Below, piece by piece: positions 35,265 through 43,964 of a DNA stretch of 64,000 nucleotides (its first letter is position 1; each line of letters begins with the position of its first letter). The translations under genes were made by a program, and so were the position numbers. Under the pieces are notes generated by a model, which was not told the DNA's origin, did not search any database, and was given only the letters and a program-made list of their open reading frames with translations. The stretch comes from Massilia sp. YIM B02763 (GTDB lineage Bacteria > Pseudomonadota > Gammaproteobacteria > Burkholderiales > Burkholderiaceae_D), in NCBI RefSeq assembly GCF_030412015.1, contig NZ_JASNRD010000001.1, positions 1-64,000 on the forward strand, given 5' to 3'.

Positions 35265-38012
35265 TTAATCGTCGAGTGCTTCGATTACATAGCTTCCGAA
35301 CGGGACGGCACTGGCAAAACGCTCGGTCATTCCTAAAGCATCAGTGCGCCCCTCGAACGTTCGGCCATCCTCCGTCCTGATCCGGTAGCGCTGGTCCTTC
35401 ATCGGCTCATCCGTTCCTATCCAGCGCAGGACAGCTTGCTGGTCGTGCGCGACCGCGCTAGTGGCAAGCTTTGCGGCTAAAGGGGCACCGTTGCCCGGCC
35501 CGAGGTGGGCAAACTCGGAAGATTTGATCGTATGTGCCCCGCTGCTTTGCTGCGTGATGGCCCCGCCGCCGATGTCGACCTGCGCCCCCTGCGTGATGAA
35601 GCGCACCTTGGGTGCCTGCAGTACGATTTCGTCCGCTGCGGTCAGCACGATACGCTTGGCCGACGTGAGCTCGATGTCATCGGCGTGGGTCTGCACATCG
35701 ATCTTGCCGCTGGCGGCAATCAGTTTGATGCCGAGCCGGTGCGCGAACAGGCCGATGCTTTCGGTAGCGCGTGCAAACAGCTTCCGTCCCGCCGATAGCT
35801 GCGTGTTACCGATGCTGACCATATCGACGTGGGTTTGGGCGCCGATGGCGAGATTGTCCTGGCTGGCCACCGCGACGCCGGCCGGTGCGGACAGCGCCAC
35901 CACGGGTTTCCCGCCGCCGTTGCTGCTCTTCTGCGTATTACTGCCCGCCTCCCACTGCCTCAAGAAGCCGATCAATTGCGCGAGCTCCTTGTCCGAAGCG
36001 CCCTCGGCGTGGTGCGTCGTCGCCAACTCCGAAAGCTGTTGCTGCACGCCATGCAGCGCTTCCGCCAGGCCGATCAGCTCCGCGCGGTCAAGCAATCCGC
36101 CACTCGCTTTGTTGCTGCCGGATGCACTGATCAGTACCCCTTGCGCGCCGCGTACCGCCACTGCATGGTCGCTGCGCAGTTCCGCACCTTCCCCGCGCGC
36201 ATCGGATTTCCCGTCGACGCGCGGGTGCGTAAGCCAGCCAAGGTTCAGCTCGCTATGGCCGTGCTGCGAGGACAGCTGGGCGTTGATCTGGCCGGGCGTA
36301 TCGTCCAACCGCAATTGGTTGTAGCGCAGGCCCTGCACCTCCTTGCTCTTGATGCCCGCAAGGTTCCTGTTCCCCGGCAGCGTACCTGTAGCGCTGAACG
36401 ATGGCGGCGTTGCTGTGCCGCTGTAGACCTGCCCGACGATAATGGGCTTGTCCGGATCCCCGCCAAGGAAGTCGACGATGACTTCGTCGCCGACGCGTGG
36501 CAAGGTGATTGCACCCCATCGGCTGCTGGCCCAGGTGCTCGCGACACGGACCCAGGCCGAGTCGCGATCGCTGTCGCTGGCGCCAGCGCCTTGCGCGTGC
36601 ATGTGGTCCTCGGTGCGCGTCCCCGGAAACCGCAACTTGACTCGACCGAGTTCGTCGCAATGCACCTCTTCGCCATCTGGACCGACCACGAATGCGCTCT
36701 GCAGGCGTGGATGCGGCAAATCGACCCGGGGGTCGAACGCGGGAACGATCGGGATGCCGCGCCGTACGCAGGAAAATCGGTTCGTATATCGCACGCCGCG
36801 CTCATCGCTGGCTTGCCGCAGCTCCGCTTCGGGCATCGACGTGTTCCAGCGATTCAACCGGAACAGCCGCCGGACACGGTCGTCCACGGTCTTCGGCAAG
36901 TTGTTCTCCGCATAGACCTCCAAGCCCGTGATGACAAATTCCATTTCGTCAGCGGGATGGGTGTCGATGTCGTAATGCCCGGCCAGCCGAATCCACTGGC
37001 CTACACACAGGTCTCGGACACTCCCCTCGCCGTGAAAGACCTTGGACTCGTATTCATGACGCTTCATGCGCAACTCGCCGAGCTGGCGGTAGTCGTCGCC
37101 GTCCTCCGCGGCGTGCGGAACGTCGACCAGGTAGTCCTCGAGACTGGCCGCGAACTGCCCGCCCGTCGCGCCCTGATCCACGTGCGCCGACACGGACGTG
37201 GACAGCGCTCGCCCCTGCAGGTAGTCGCCGCTGTGCCGGCTGACCCGCCCCGGCACGAGCGTGCGGACCGGGTTCCAGGCCACGATAGTATCCGCGTGCT
37301 CGGTACCATCGTCACGGTGATAGCGTACGGTGCCAGCCGCGTTTTGCGCGAGGGAGAACGCGTCGTCGAACAGCACCAGCCGATGCGACGGGAGATCAGC
37401 GCTGCGGGAATCGCTTGCTGGCCCCGGTTCGATGAACCATGCGATGCCCCGGCGCTTCCATAACCGGCGCAGGAATGCCGCGTCGGATTCGTTGTGCTGC
37501 ATCGTGAATTCGCGGCTCGGATAGGCGCCCGATATGCGCGACCAATCCACGTCGAACGCCTTGGCCAGGACGGGATTATTCTTGCGCCATTCCCTGACGA
37601 TCACTTCAGTGACGTCCAATTCGCTTCGATTGCGGAACACACGGGTATTGGTCCGATGCTCCATCAACGCCAGCGCGTCGCGCACGACCAGCTCGTAAGT
37701 GGCCAATCCCCCATCGCTTTGCCCCGCAGCGGCTTGCGCCACGATGCCGCACACCGAGCGTAGGCTGCCACGGTCCGTGACGAACTGGAGTTCGACGGCA
37801 AGGGCAATGAAGCCCTTCAAGGGCAGATCGGCGCGCGTCGACACGCACAAGAGTCGGTACTCGAGCCCCCCGCACAGGGATTCGCTGCCGCTGACGTGCT
37901 TGACGAGTAGCGCGTCGTCGAATATCGCGCCGCCTTGCGACAGTCTCAGGCGGATTGGACGGTTCAGTTCGGAGAGACCCGCAAATGCAGTTGCCAGCGC
38001 TTGGAAATCCAT
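35265..38012 (-). CDS. vgrG: VgrG spike protein with DUF2345 and C-terminal extension
   Basis: Type VI secretion spike (915 aa). It has a gp27-like N-terminal half (LYR-type GLEYRLLCVS, FTMQHNESDAAFLRRLWKRRGI, WNPVRTLVPG), a gp5 OB-fold (GRVKLRFPG, GDEVIVDFLGGDPDKPIIVGQVY), and a DUF2345 beta-prism (about 650-830). A C-terminal extension of about 75 residues includes RYRIRTEDGRTFEGRTDALGM and probably forms the loading surface for the lipase. Start at 38012 has AGGAAG upstream. No other structural T6SS genes lie here, so this is an orphan vgrG island. A dedicated adaptor gene is absent, suggesting direct binding of the effector. Confidence 0.95.
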   Translation of the reverse strand: MDFQALATAFAGLSELNRPIRLRLSQGGAIFDDALLVKHVSGSESLCGGLEYRLLCVSTRADLPLKGFIALAVELQFVTDRGSLRSVCGIVAQAAAGQSDGGLATYELVVRDALALMEHRTNTRVFRNRSELDVTEVIVREWRKNNPVLAKAFDVDWSRISGAYPSREFTMQHNESDAAFLRRLWKRRGIAWFIEPGPASDSRSADLPSHRLVLFDDAFSLAQNAAGTVRYHRDDGTEHADTIVAWNPVRTLVPGRVSRHSGDYLQGRALSTSVSAHVDQGATGGQFAASLEDYLVDVPHAAEDGDDYRQLGELRMKRHEYESKVFHGEGSVRDLCVGQWIRLAGHYDIDTHPADEMEFVITGLEVYAENNLPKTVDDRVRRLFRLNRWNTSMPEAELRQASDERGVRYTNRFSCVRRGIPIVPAFDPRVDLPHPRLQSAFVVGPDGEEVHCDELGRVKLRFPGTRTEDHMHAQGAGASDSDRDSAWVRVASTWASSRWGAITLPRVGDEVIVDFLGGDPDKPIIVGQVYSGTATPPSFSATGTLPGNRNLAGIKSKEVQGLRYNQLRLDDTPGQINAQLSSQHGHSELNLGWLTHPRVDGKSDARGEGAELRSDHAVAVRGAQGVLISASGSNKASGGLLDRAELIGLAEALHGVQQQLSELATTHHAEGASDKELAQLIGFLRQWEAGSNTQKSSNGGGKPVVALSAPAGVAVASQDNLAIGAQTHVDMVSIGNTQLSAGRKLFARATESIGLFAHRLGIKLIAASGKIDVQTHADDIELTSAKRIVLTAADEIVLQAPKVRFITQGAQVDIGGGAITQQSSGAHTIKSSEFAHLGPGNGAPLAAKLATSAVAHDQQAVLRWIGTDEPMKDQRYRIRTEDGRTFEGRTDALGMTERFASAVPFGSYVIEALDD

Positions 38013-38131
38013 TGTTTCTTCCTGTTTGGAAAACGAGCAAACACTCGCGTCGGAAAGAATCAATGGTATGGCCGCTAAGACCTAGGTTATTTGATCCAAG
38101 TAAATTTCCTGTTGGTCAGCAGCGCCGCGCC

Positions 38132-39160
38132 TCAGGTACTCTCCCTCTCCCGCAAGGTAAACCCGAGATCCACCCGCGTCGCCCTTGGCTCCCGCCCCGC
38201 CAGCAGGTCTACCAGCAGGGTCGCGGCCTCGTAGCCGATGCGGTAGCGCGGCGTGTCGATCGTCGTCAGCGACGGCACCATCCAGGCGGACGCCGGCAGG
38301 TCGTTGAAGCCGGCGATGGCGACGTCGCCGGGGACCTTGACGTCGTGGCGCTGGCAGTAATAGATGGCGCCATGGGCCAGGTCGTCGTTGCAGCAGAAGA
38401 CGGCGTCGACGCCGGGCAGCGTGTCCAGGGCGCGCTGCATCAGTTCGGCGCCGAGGGCGATCGTCGACGGGTCCGGCACCATGATTTCCAGGGCCGGATC
38501 GTACAGGCCGGCGGCGCGCATGGCCTGGCGGTAGCCGTCGGCGCGGCGCAGCGTGCGTTCGTCCAGCTGCGCGCCGATGAAGGCGATGCGGCGGTAGCCG
38601 CGCGCGAGCAGGTGGCGCGTCATCGCGCTGCCGGCGTCGAGCTGGGAAAAGCCCACCGTCAGGCGCGCGGTGTCGTCCGCCAGGTCCATCATCGATACCG
38701 TGGGAATCCGCGAGCCGTCCAGCATGCGCGTCACTTCCGGGCTGTGGGCAAGGCTGGACAGCAGGATGCCGTCCGGATTCGACTGCAGGTAGGTGCGCAG
38801 CAGTTTTTCCTCTTCCGCGTCCGAGTAATGCGTGTTGCCGATCAGGAGCTGGTACTGGCCTTCGGCGATCGCATCCTGGATGCCGTCCAGCACCGCCGTG
38901 AACACCACGTTGGACAGCGACGGCACCAGCGCCACGATCACGCGCGACTGGCTCGATGCCAGCGCGCGCGCGGCGCGGTTCGGCACATAGCCCAGTTCGG
39001 CCACGGCCTGCTCGACCTTTGCCCGGGTCGCGTCCGATACCAGCCGCGGCTGGCTCAGCGCGCGCGACGCCGTCATGATCGATACGCCCGCCAGGCCCGC
39101 CACCTCTTCCAGCGTGGCGCGTCCCGATCCCCTCGCCTTTCCTGCTCCGTTTCTGCTCAT
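38132..39160 (-). CDS. LacI-family regulator, GntR (gluconate repressor)-like
   Basis: LacI/GalR-family regulator (342 aa). The HTH lies at about residues 15-34 (LEEVAGLAGVSIMTASRALS). The effector domain has ALVPSLSNVVFTAVLDGIQ and YQLLIGNTHYSDAEEE, which resemble the gluconate repressor GntR/GnuR group; IAGFNDLPASAW follows near the C-terminus. Start set at 39160; the 38 residues encoded upstream look non-coding. It lies downstream of no sugar operon, between the vgrG cassette and a small hypothetical gene. Because GH94 cellobionate phosphorylase yields gluconate, this regulator is the best candidate for the TAGCGCTA-type operator at 27908. That link is inference. Confidence 0.9.
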   Translation of the reverse strand: MSRNGAGKARGSGRATLEEVAGLAGVSIMTASRALSQPRLVSDATRAKVEQAVAELGYVPNRAARALASSQSRVIVALVPSLSNVVFTAVLDGIQDAIAEGQYQLLIGNTHYSDAEEEKLLRTYLQSNPDGILLSSLAHSPEVTRMLDGSRIPTVSMMDLADDTARLTVGFSQLDAGSAMTRHLLARGYRRIAFIGAQLDERTLRRADGYRQAMRAAGLYDPALEIMVPDPSTIALGAELMQRALDTLPGVDAVFCCNDDLAHGAIYYCQRHDVKVPGDVAIAGFNDLPASAWMVPSLTTIDTPRYRIGYEAATLLVDLLAGREPRATRVDLGFTLREREST

Positions 39161-39363
39161 TCTTGTTGTCGTCTCATGCTGGCCGTCTCCCGGCAGGTTC
39201 CCGATTCCGCCATGGTTTGGAAATTTTGTCAATATTTGGCACCGGACGCGCATCCGGACGGGCGTGTGCGACACTTCCTACGGCACCCTGTCTCCTTCTC
39301 CGATTGTCCGTCTCCGCCGTCGGCATAGCATGGAGTCTTTACCTCGTTTCCAAGGAGATGAAT

Positions 39364-39669
39364 ATGCCGAGCAACCAGGAATACAAGGGAAAGGGCATCA
39401 AAGGGCGTAATTACGACGAGTCGAGCGGCGTCGGCACCAGCAGCGCAGGCACGACCGGCACCGTCGGCAATCTCAACGACGGCGGTCGCGACGGTGGCGT
39501 GGGCGCGCCGGACCTGGCCGACAGCGGCAACCAGCAGTCGGTGCAGCACGGCCAGCCCGGCGGCACGCCGGCGCAGGGCGATTCCTGGCGCGGCCAGGGC
39601 AACCGGCAGAGCGACGCCCCTGCCAGCGGGCCGGGCGACAATACGCAGCGCGGCAACGAGCAGCGCTGA
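39364..39669 (+). CDS. Small hydrophilic Gly/Asn/Gln-rich hypothetical protein
   Basis: Unrecognised 101-aa protein made almost entirely of Gly, Ser, Asn, Gln, Asp and Thr, with no hydrophobic core, signal peptide or known motif; probably disordered. The gene looks real. An AAGGAG ribosome-binding site stands 6 nt before the ATG at 39364 (an in-frame ATG at 39358 is possible), and a textbook terminator follows 19 nt after the stop. The lack of hydrophobic residues is like that of stress-related hydrophilins, but no family can be assigned. Confidence 0.7.
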   Translation: MPSNQEYKGKGIKGRNYDESSGVGTSSAGTTGTVGNLNDGGRDGGVGAPDLADSGNQQSVQHGQPGGTPAQGDSWRGQGNRQSDAPASGPGDNTQRGNEQR

Positions 39670-39688
39670 GCCCTCGCTGCGCCACACC

Positions 39689-39716
39689 GCGCCGCCTTCG
39701 GGCGGCGCTTTCGTTT
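39689..39716 (+). terminator. Intrinsic terminator with TTCG tetraloop
   Basis: Stem GCGCCGCC/GGCGGCGC (39689-39696, 39701-39708) closed by a TTCG loop and followed by TTTCGTTT. It ends the small hypothetical gene at 39364-39669. Confidence 0.9.
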
Positions 39717-39840
39717 GTGTGGGGTTTTCGCATCGCCCTGCGGACACCCTCTTTTGTTGCCGTACGGAATTGTTATAAACTCCCACCATGCAGCCTGCAT
39801 GCCGCCCCCGCGCCGTACCGCCCCAGAAAGAACCGATACC

Positions 39841-42600
39841 GTGAACGCGCCGGACTTCCCCGTTTCCATCGACGACCACCTCGCCCACATCGACCATGCG
39901 TTCGACCTGATGGCCCTGCTCGACGCAGGCGGCCAGGTACTGCGCGTGAACGCGGCCGCCTTCGACATCCTCGGCTATGCGCCTTGCGAGATGCGTGGCC
40001 GCCACGTGCGCGAGTTCGTGCATCCGGACGACCGCGCGGCGCTGGAGGCGATCGGCCTTGCGCTGCGCGACGTCGCGGCCTGCCGCGAGCAGGAACTGCG
40101 CTACCTGCACCGCGACGGCCACGTGGTCTACCTGGCCATGTCCGGGCGCTGGTCGCCGGACGGCCAGGTGCTGTATGCGACGGCGCGCGACGTGACCGCG
40201 CACCGCCTCGCGCGCGAGGAACTCGCACAATCGCGCGCGCGCATGAATGCCATGCTGGAGAGCATCGGCGACGCGTTCTTCGCCGTCGACCGCGACTGGC
40301 GCGTCATCTACGCCAACCGCAAGGCCGCGCACTTCGTCGGCGTCGAGCTGGGCGCCGGCCTGGGTCGCCCCCTTCTCGACGTCGTCCCCGCGCTGGAAGG
40401 CACGCCCCTGCTGGAGCGCTATCGCCACGCGATGGCCACCGGCCTGTCCTTCGTCGTGGAGGCGTGGTGGGCGCCGCTCGCCACCTGGATCGAGGTGCGC
40501 GCGTATCCGACCGTGGACGGGCTGTCCGTCTATTTCCATGACATCAGCGAGCAGCGCCAGGCCGCGGAAGCGATGCGCCGCAGCGAACAGCGCTTCCGCA
40601 TCCTGTTCCAGCAAGCCGGCGACAGCATCCTGATCGTCGACGGTACGCTGCGCGTGGTCGCCGTCAACGGCCGCGCCTGTGCCAACTTCGGCTATGCGGA
40701 ACACGAGTTCATCGGGTTGCCGGTCAGCGCCATCGACAGCGGCTTCGCCTACCGTCCCGGCTTGCTGGACAGCCTGCGCCGCGGCGAGACCCGGCTGCTG
40801 CGCGTCGTCAAGCGCCGCAAGGACGGCAGCACCTTCCCGGCCGAGGTGCACGTCTCGCTGTTCGAGGACGGCGGCCAGGAGTACTTCCAGGCCATCGTCC
40901 GCGACCTGACCGAGCGCGAGGCAGCGGAGCGCCAACTGCGCGAGAGCGAGCGGCGCTTCCGCGAATTGATCGAGATGACGCCCTCGGGCTACGTGCGCGC
41001 CGGCGCGGGCGGCGTCCTGCTCGATGCGAATCCCTCGCTGTGCCGCCTGTCGGGGCGCACGCGCGAGGCCCTGATCGGCCTGCCGCTGGTCGAATTGTTC
41101 GAGCGCCTGCCCTGGGACGGCCTGGAGGCCGACGGCGACGGCAACACGACGGTGCGCGGCGTCGAGGCCGTGCTGCGGCGCGCGGACGGCGAACCCCTGC
41201 ACGTGCTCTTCAACGGCAACGTGCGGCGCGACGATGCCGGCGAACCGCTCCTCGTGACGGGCCTCATGATCGACATCAGCGCGCGCAAGCGGGCCGAGGA
41301 CCGCCTGCAGCAGCTCGCAACGCACGACACCCTGACGGGCCTGCCCAACCGCGCCCTGCTGCAGGACAGCGTGCAGCGCATCATGGACGCGGGCGCGCCC
41401 GCCGGCGGGGAAGGCACCGAGCTGGCCGTGATGTTCCTCGACCTGGACCGCTTCAAGGAAGTCAACGACTCCTTCGGCCACGAGCTGGGCGACGTGCTGC
41501 TGTGCGAAGTGGCGGCGCGCCTGCGTGCCGTGTTGGGCGCGGACGACGTCATCGCGCGCCTGGGCGGGGACGAGTTCGTGGTGGCGGCGCGTTGCGGACG
41601 CGAACGCGCCGGTGCCCTCGCCGCACGCCTGCTGGAAACGCTCACGGCGCCGGTGCGCGTGGGCAGCCAGGACGTGATCATCGGCGCCTCGATCGGCATC
41701 GCGATGTATCCGCACGATGCCGGCACGCGCGAGCTGCTGTTCCAGGCCGCGGATACGGCGATGTACCGCGCCAAGAGCGCGGGCCGCAACCGCCTGTGCT
41801 TCTTCGAGCGCGGCATGACGGTGGCGACGCAGGCGCGCATGGCGCTGGAACTGGCGCTGCGGCCGGCGCTGGCGCGCGGCGAGTTCGAGCTGCACTACCA
41901 GCCCCGCGTCGACCTGCGCACGATGGCGGTGGTCGGCCTGGAAGCGCTACTGCGCTGGAACCATCCACGGATGGGGCGCGTGGCGCCCGGGGAATTCATC
42001 GGCATCGCCGAGGAGACGGGCCTGATCGTGCCGATCGGACGCTGGGTGCTGGGCGAAGCCTGCCGCCAGACCCGGCGCCTGGTGCAGGAGCACGGCCGCG
42101 AGGTGCGCGTCTCGGTCAACGTCTCCGCGCGCCAGCTCGCCCAACCGGGCTTCGTCGAGGACGTGCGCGCGGAACTCGCGGCCAGCGGCCTGGCGCCCCA
42201 CTGCCTGGAGCTGGAACTGACGGAAAGCGCCCTGATCGAGGACATGGACCGCACCGCCGCCATGCTGGGCGAGCTGCAAGGGCTGGGCGTGAAGGTGGCG
42301 GTGGACGACTTCGGCACCGGCTACTCGGGCCTGGCCTACCTGCGTCGCTTCCCGATCGACGTGCTCAAGCTGGACCGCTCCTTCGTGCTCCAGGACGACG
42401 GCCGCATCAGCGCCTTCGACTTCGTGAAAGCCTTCGTCGACATGGCGCATGCGCTGCGGATGTCGGTGGTCGCCGAGGGCGTGGAGACGGCCGAGGTGCT
42501 GGACTTCCTGCGCGCCGCCGACTGCGACGAGGCCCAGGGCTACCTGCTGGCGCAGCCGATGCCGCTCGCCGACGTGCACGCGTTGCTTGCACGCCGCTGA
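39841..42600 (+). CDS. Multi-PAS GGDEF-EAL cyclic-di-GMP signalling protein
   Basis: Soluble cyclic-di-GMP protein (919 aa from a GTG start). Four PAS-like sensor domains fill roughly residues 10-490, without transmembrane segments. Then come a GGDEF domain with an intact RLGGDEF motif (about residue 575) and an EAL domain beginning near LEALLRWNHP and carrying DDFGTGYSGLAYL with the metal-binding aspartates. Both catalytic motifs look competent, so cyclase and phosphodiesterase are both possible. The inhibitory RxxD site just before GGDEF is absent (it reads GADD), implying no product inhibition. An in-frame ATG at 39799 is an alternative start; neither has a clear Shine-Dalgarno. Confidence 0.92.
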   Translation: MNAPDFPVSIDDHLAHIDHAFDLMALLDAGGQVLRVNAAAFDILGYAPCEMRGRHVREFVHPDDRAALEAIGLALRDVAACREQELRYLHRDGHVVYLAMSGRWSPDGQVLYATARDVTAHRLAREELAQSRARMNAMLESIGDAFFAVDRDWRVIYANRKAAHFVGVELGAGLGRPLLDVVPALEGTPLLERYRHAMATGLSFVVEAWWAPLATWIEVRAYPTVDGLSVYFHDISEQRQAAEAMRRSEQRFRILFQQAGDSILIVDGTLRVVAVNGRACANFGYAEHEFIGLPVSAIDSGFAYRPGLLDSLRRGETRLLRVVKRRKDGSTFPAEVHVSLFEDGGQEYFQAIVRDLTEREAAERQLRESERRFRELIEMTPSGYVRAGAGGVLLDANPSLCRLSGRTREALIGLPLVELFERLPWDGLEADGDGNTTVRGVEAVLRRADGEPLHVLFNGNVRRDDAGEPLLVTGLMIDISARKRAEDRLQQLATHDTLTGLPNRALLQDSVQRIMDAGAPAGGEGTELAVMFLDLDRFKEVNDSFGHELGDVLLCEVAARLRAVLGADDVIARLGGDEFVVAARCGRERAGALAARLLETLTAPVRVGSQDVIIGASIGIAMYPHDAGTRELLFQAADTAMYRAKSAGRNRLCFFERGMTVATQARMALELALRPALARGEFELHYQPRVDLRTMAVVGLEALLRWNHPRMGRVAPGEFIGIAEETGLIVPIGRWVLGEACRQTRRLVQEHGREVRVSVNVSARQLAQPGFVEDVRAELAASGLAPHCLELELTESALIEDMDRTAAMLGELQGLGVKVAVDDFGTGYSGLAYLRRFPIDVLKLDRSFVLQDDGRISAFDFVKAFVDMAHALRMSVVAEGVETAEVLDFLRAADCDEAQGYLLAQPMPLADVHALLARR

Positions 42601-42607
42601 AGGCGCC

Positions 42608-43606
42608 TCAGGCCGGGCTGGCGGCGCTGCCCTCCGACGCTGCGGCGGACTGGCCGGGCTGCGGCGCCGCATCCGGCACCAGTAGCGCCAGGCGGTCTTC
42701 GATGACCTGGAAACGCAGCGGCAGCGCCAGCTTGTCGACCTCGCCGTCGGTGGCGACCTTCATGCGCCGGCGCCGCGACAGCAGCGGCGCGCGCACGGTC
42801 ATCGACTTGAAGGCGAAGGCGACGACGTCGTCGGCGTCGCCCAGCCTGCCCAGCGCGCCACGCAGCAGCAGGCCCAGCATGCGCAGCTTGCCCACGGGCT
42901 TGGGCGCGATGGCCGCCAGGCGGCCGCCGTCCAGCGCTTCCTCCAGCGGCCCCATGCCCACCTGCTCCATCTGCAGGCGGTTGTTGCCGACGAAAAGCGT
43001 CGGGGTGCGCAGGTGCCGCACCTGGCCATCCAGTTCGAGCGTGATGCGCAGGTTGCGGTGGCGCCCCAGCGCCGTCTTCAGCGCCGACAGGATCGCGACC
43101 ACGCGCGAGCGGCCGTACTGGCGCTTGTCGTGCTCGCGTTCCTCGAGCAGGCGCGGATACAGGCCGACGCTGGCGTTGACGAGGAAGATGCGCTCGTTGA
43201 CCATGCCGATCTGCACCGGGCGCACGCGCGCGCGCAGCAGTGCCCGCACGGCCTCCGCAAGGTCTTCGGGAATGCCGTGGGTGCGGCCGAAATAATTGAA
43301 CGTTCCCTGGGGCAGCACGCCGAACACGCAGCCCTGCCGCACCGCCTCCTGGGCGACCGAGTTCAAGGTGCCGTCGCCGCCGGCGGCGACCAGGATGCCG
43401 CCCTCCGCCGCGGCCCTGGCCGCCATGCGCCGGGCCACGTCGCCGAGCTGGGCGGCGTCGCGCACGACCTCGAGTTCGCAGCGGCGGCCGGCGTCGCGGA
43501 GCACGTCGCGGATCGTCGAACAGCGCAATTCCGTCTCCGCATGGCCGGAGCCGGCATTGAGTACCACGTGGAACGGCGCATCCGGGCGCGGGTCGGTCGT
43601 CGGCAT
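42608..43606 (-). CDS. YegS/DagK-like lipid kinase
   Basis: Diacylglycerol-kinase catalytic domain protein (332 aa), ATP-dependent lipid or sphingolipid-type kinase. The nucleotide-binding GGDGTLNSV motif lies near residue 76, preceded by an N-terminal VVLNAGSGHA and followed by GVLPQGTFNYFGR and the metal-site region NASVGLYPRLL. Convergent with the GGDEF-EAL gene, 7 nt apart. Family members phosphorylate diacylglycerol, phosphatidylglycerol or related lipids; the substrate here is not clear. The C-terminal 20 residues are Ala/Ser-rich and probably disordered. Confidence 0.9.
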   Translation of the reverse strand: MPTTDPRPDAPFHVVLNAGSGHAETELRCSTIRDVLRDAGRRCELEVVRDAAQLGDVARRMAARAAAEGGILVAAGGDGTLNSVAQEAVRQGCVFGVLPQGTFNYFGRTHGIPEDLAEAVRALLRARVRPVQIGMVNERIFLVNASVGLYPRLLEEREHDKRQYGRSRVVAILSALKTALGRHRNLRITLELDGQVRHLRTPTLFVGNNRLQMEQVGMGPLEEALDGGRLAAIAPKPVGKLRMLGLLLRGALGRLGDADDVVAFAFKSMTVRAPLLSRRRRMKVATDGEVDKLALPLRFQVIEDRLALLVPDAAPQPGQSAAASEGSAASPA

Positions 43607-43964
43607 TGCTGTCGCTTTCCTGCTTCAGGTTGATCGGAGCCGCGATGCCGACGGCATCGCGCCCCGAGCATAGCAGTTTTCGGCGCGGACGGCGGTACGT
43701 ATGGACGGCGCGCCCGGTAACCAAAGGTCGCTCCCGGTCAGCCGTAAATTATACGTATAATGTAAAACGCTTGACCTGGCGCTGTGCCTTGGCGCAGCAG
43801 TCAACGACGAGGCAGCGTCTGTCAATATTTTCGCTACCCGCGGGTAAACGGCGAACAGATATACTAACGCTCACAATCATAACGATCCGCTCGCGGCGCG
43901 CCCCTGCCCACGGTGCAGCCGACTCGCACATGCGGACGCCGAATCCACCACAATAGGCAAAGCC
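43607..43964. other. 358-bp intergenic region between lipid kinase and TetR genes
   Basis: Divergent control region. It contains an A/T-rich palindrome at 43748-43761 (separate entry) and a possible -10 TATACT at 43860-43865 about 100 nt before the TetR start. No open reading frame or RNA structure that I can support was found in it. Confidence 0.5.
43748..43761. promoter_or_regulatory. Perfect palindrome ATTATACGTATAAT, possible operator / divergent -10
   Basis: A 14-bp perfect palindrome in an otherwise GC-rich region. It reads TATAAT, the -10 consensus, on both strands (43756-43761 plus, 43748-43753 minus). It could be a divergent -10 pair or an operator for the TetR protein. No convincing -35 accompanies either reading. 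Confidence 0.45.

Noticed and set aside
39217-39231. TGGAAATTTTGTCA upstream of the GntR-like regulator
   Set aside because: Only the left half resembles the operator; the right half is the reverse of a TTGACA promoter element, so it is more simply a -35 sequence.
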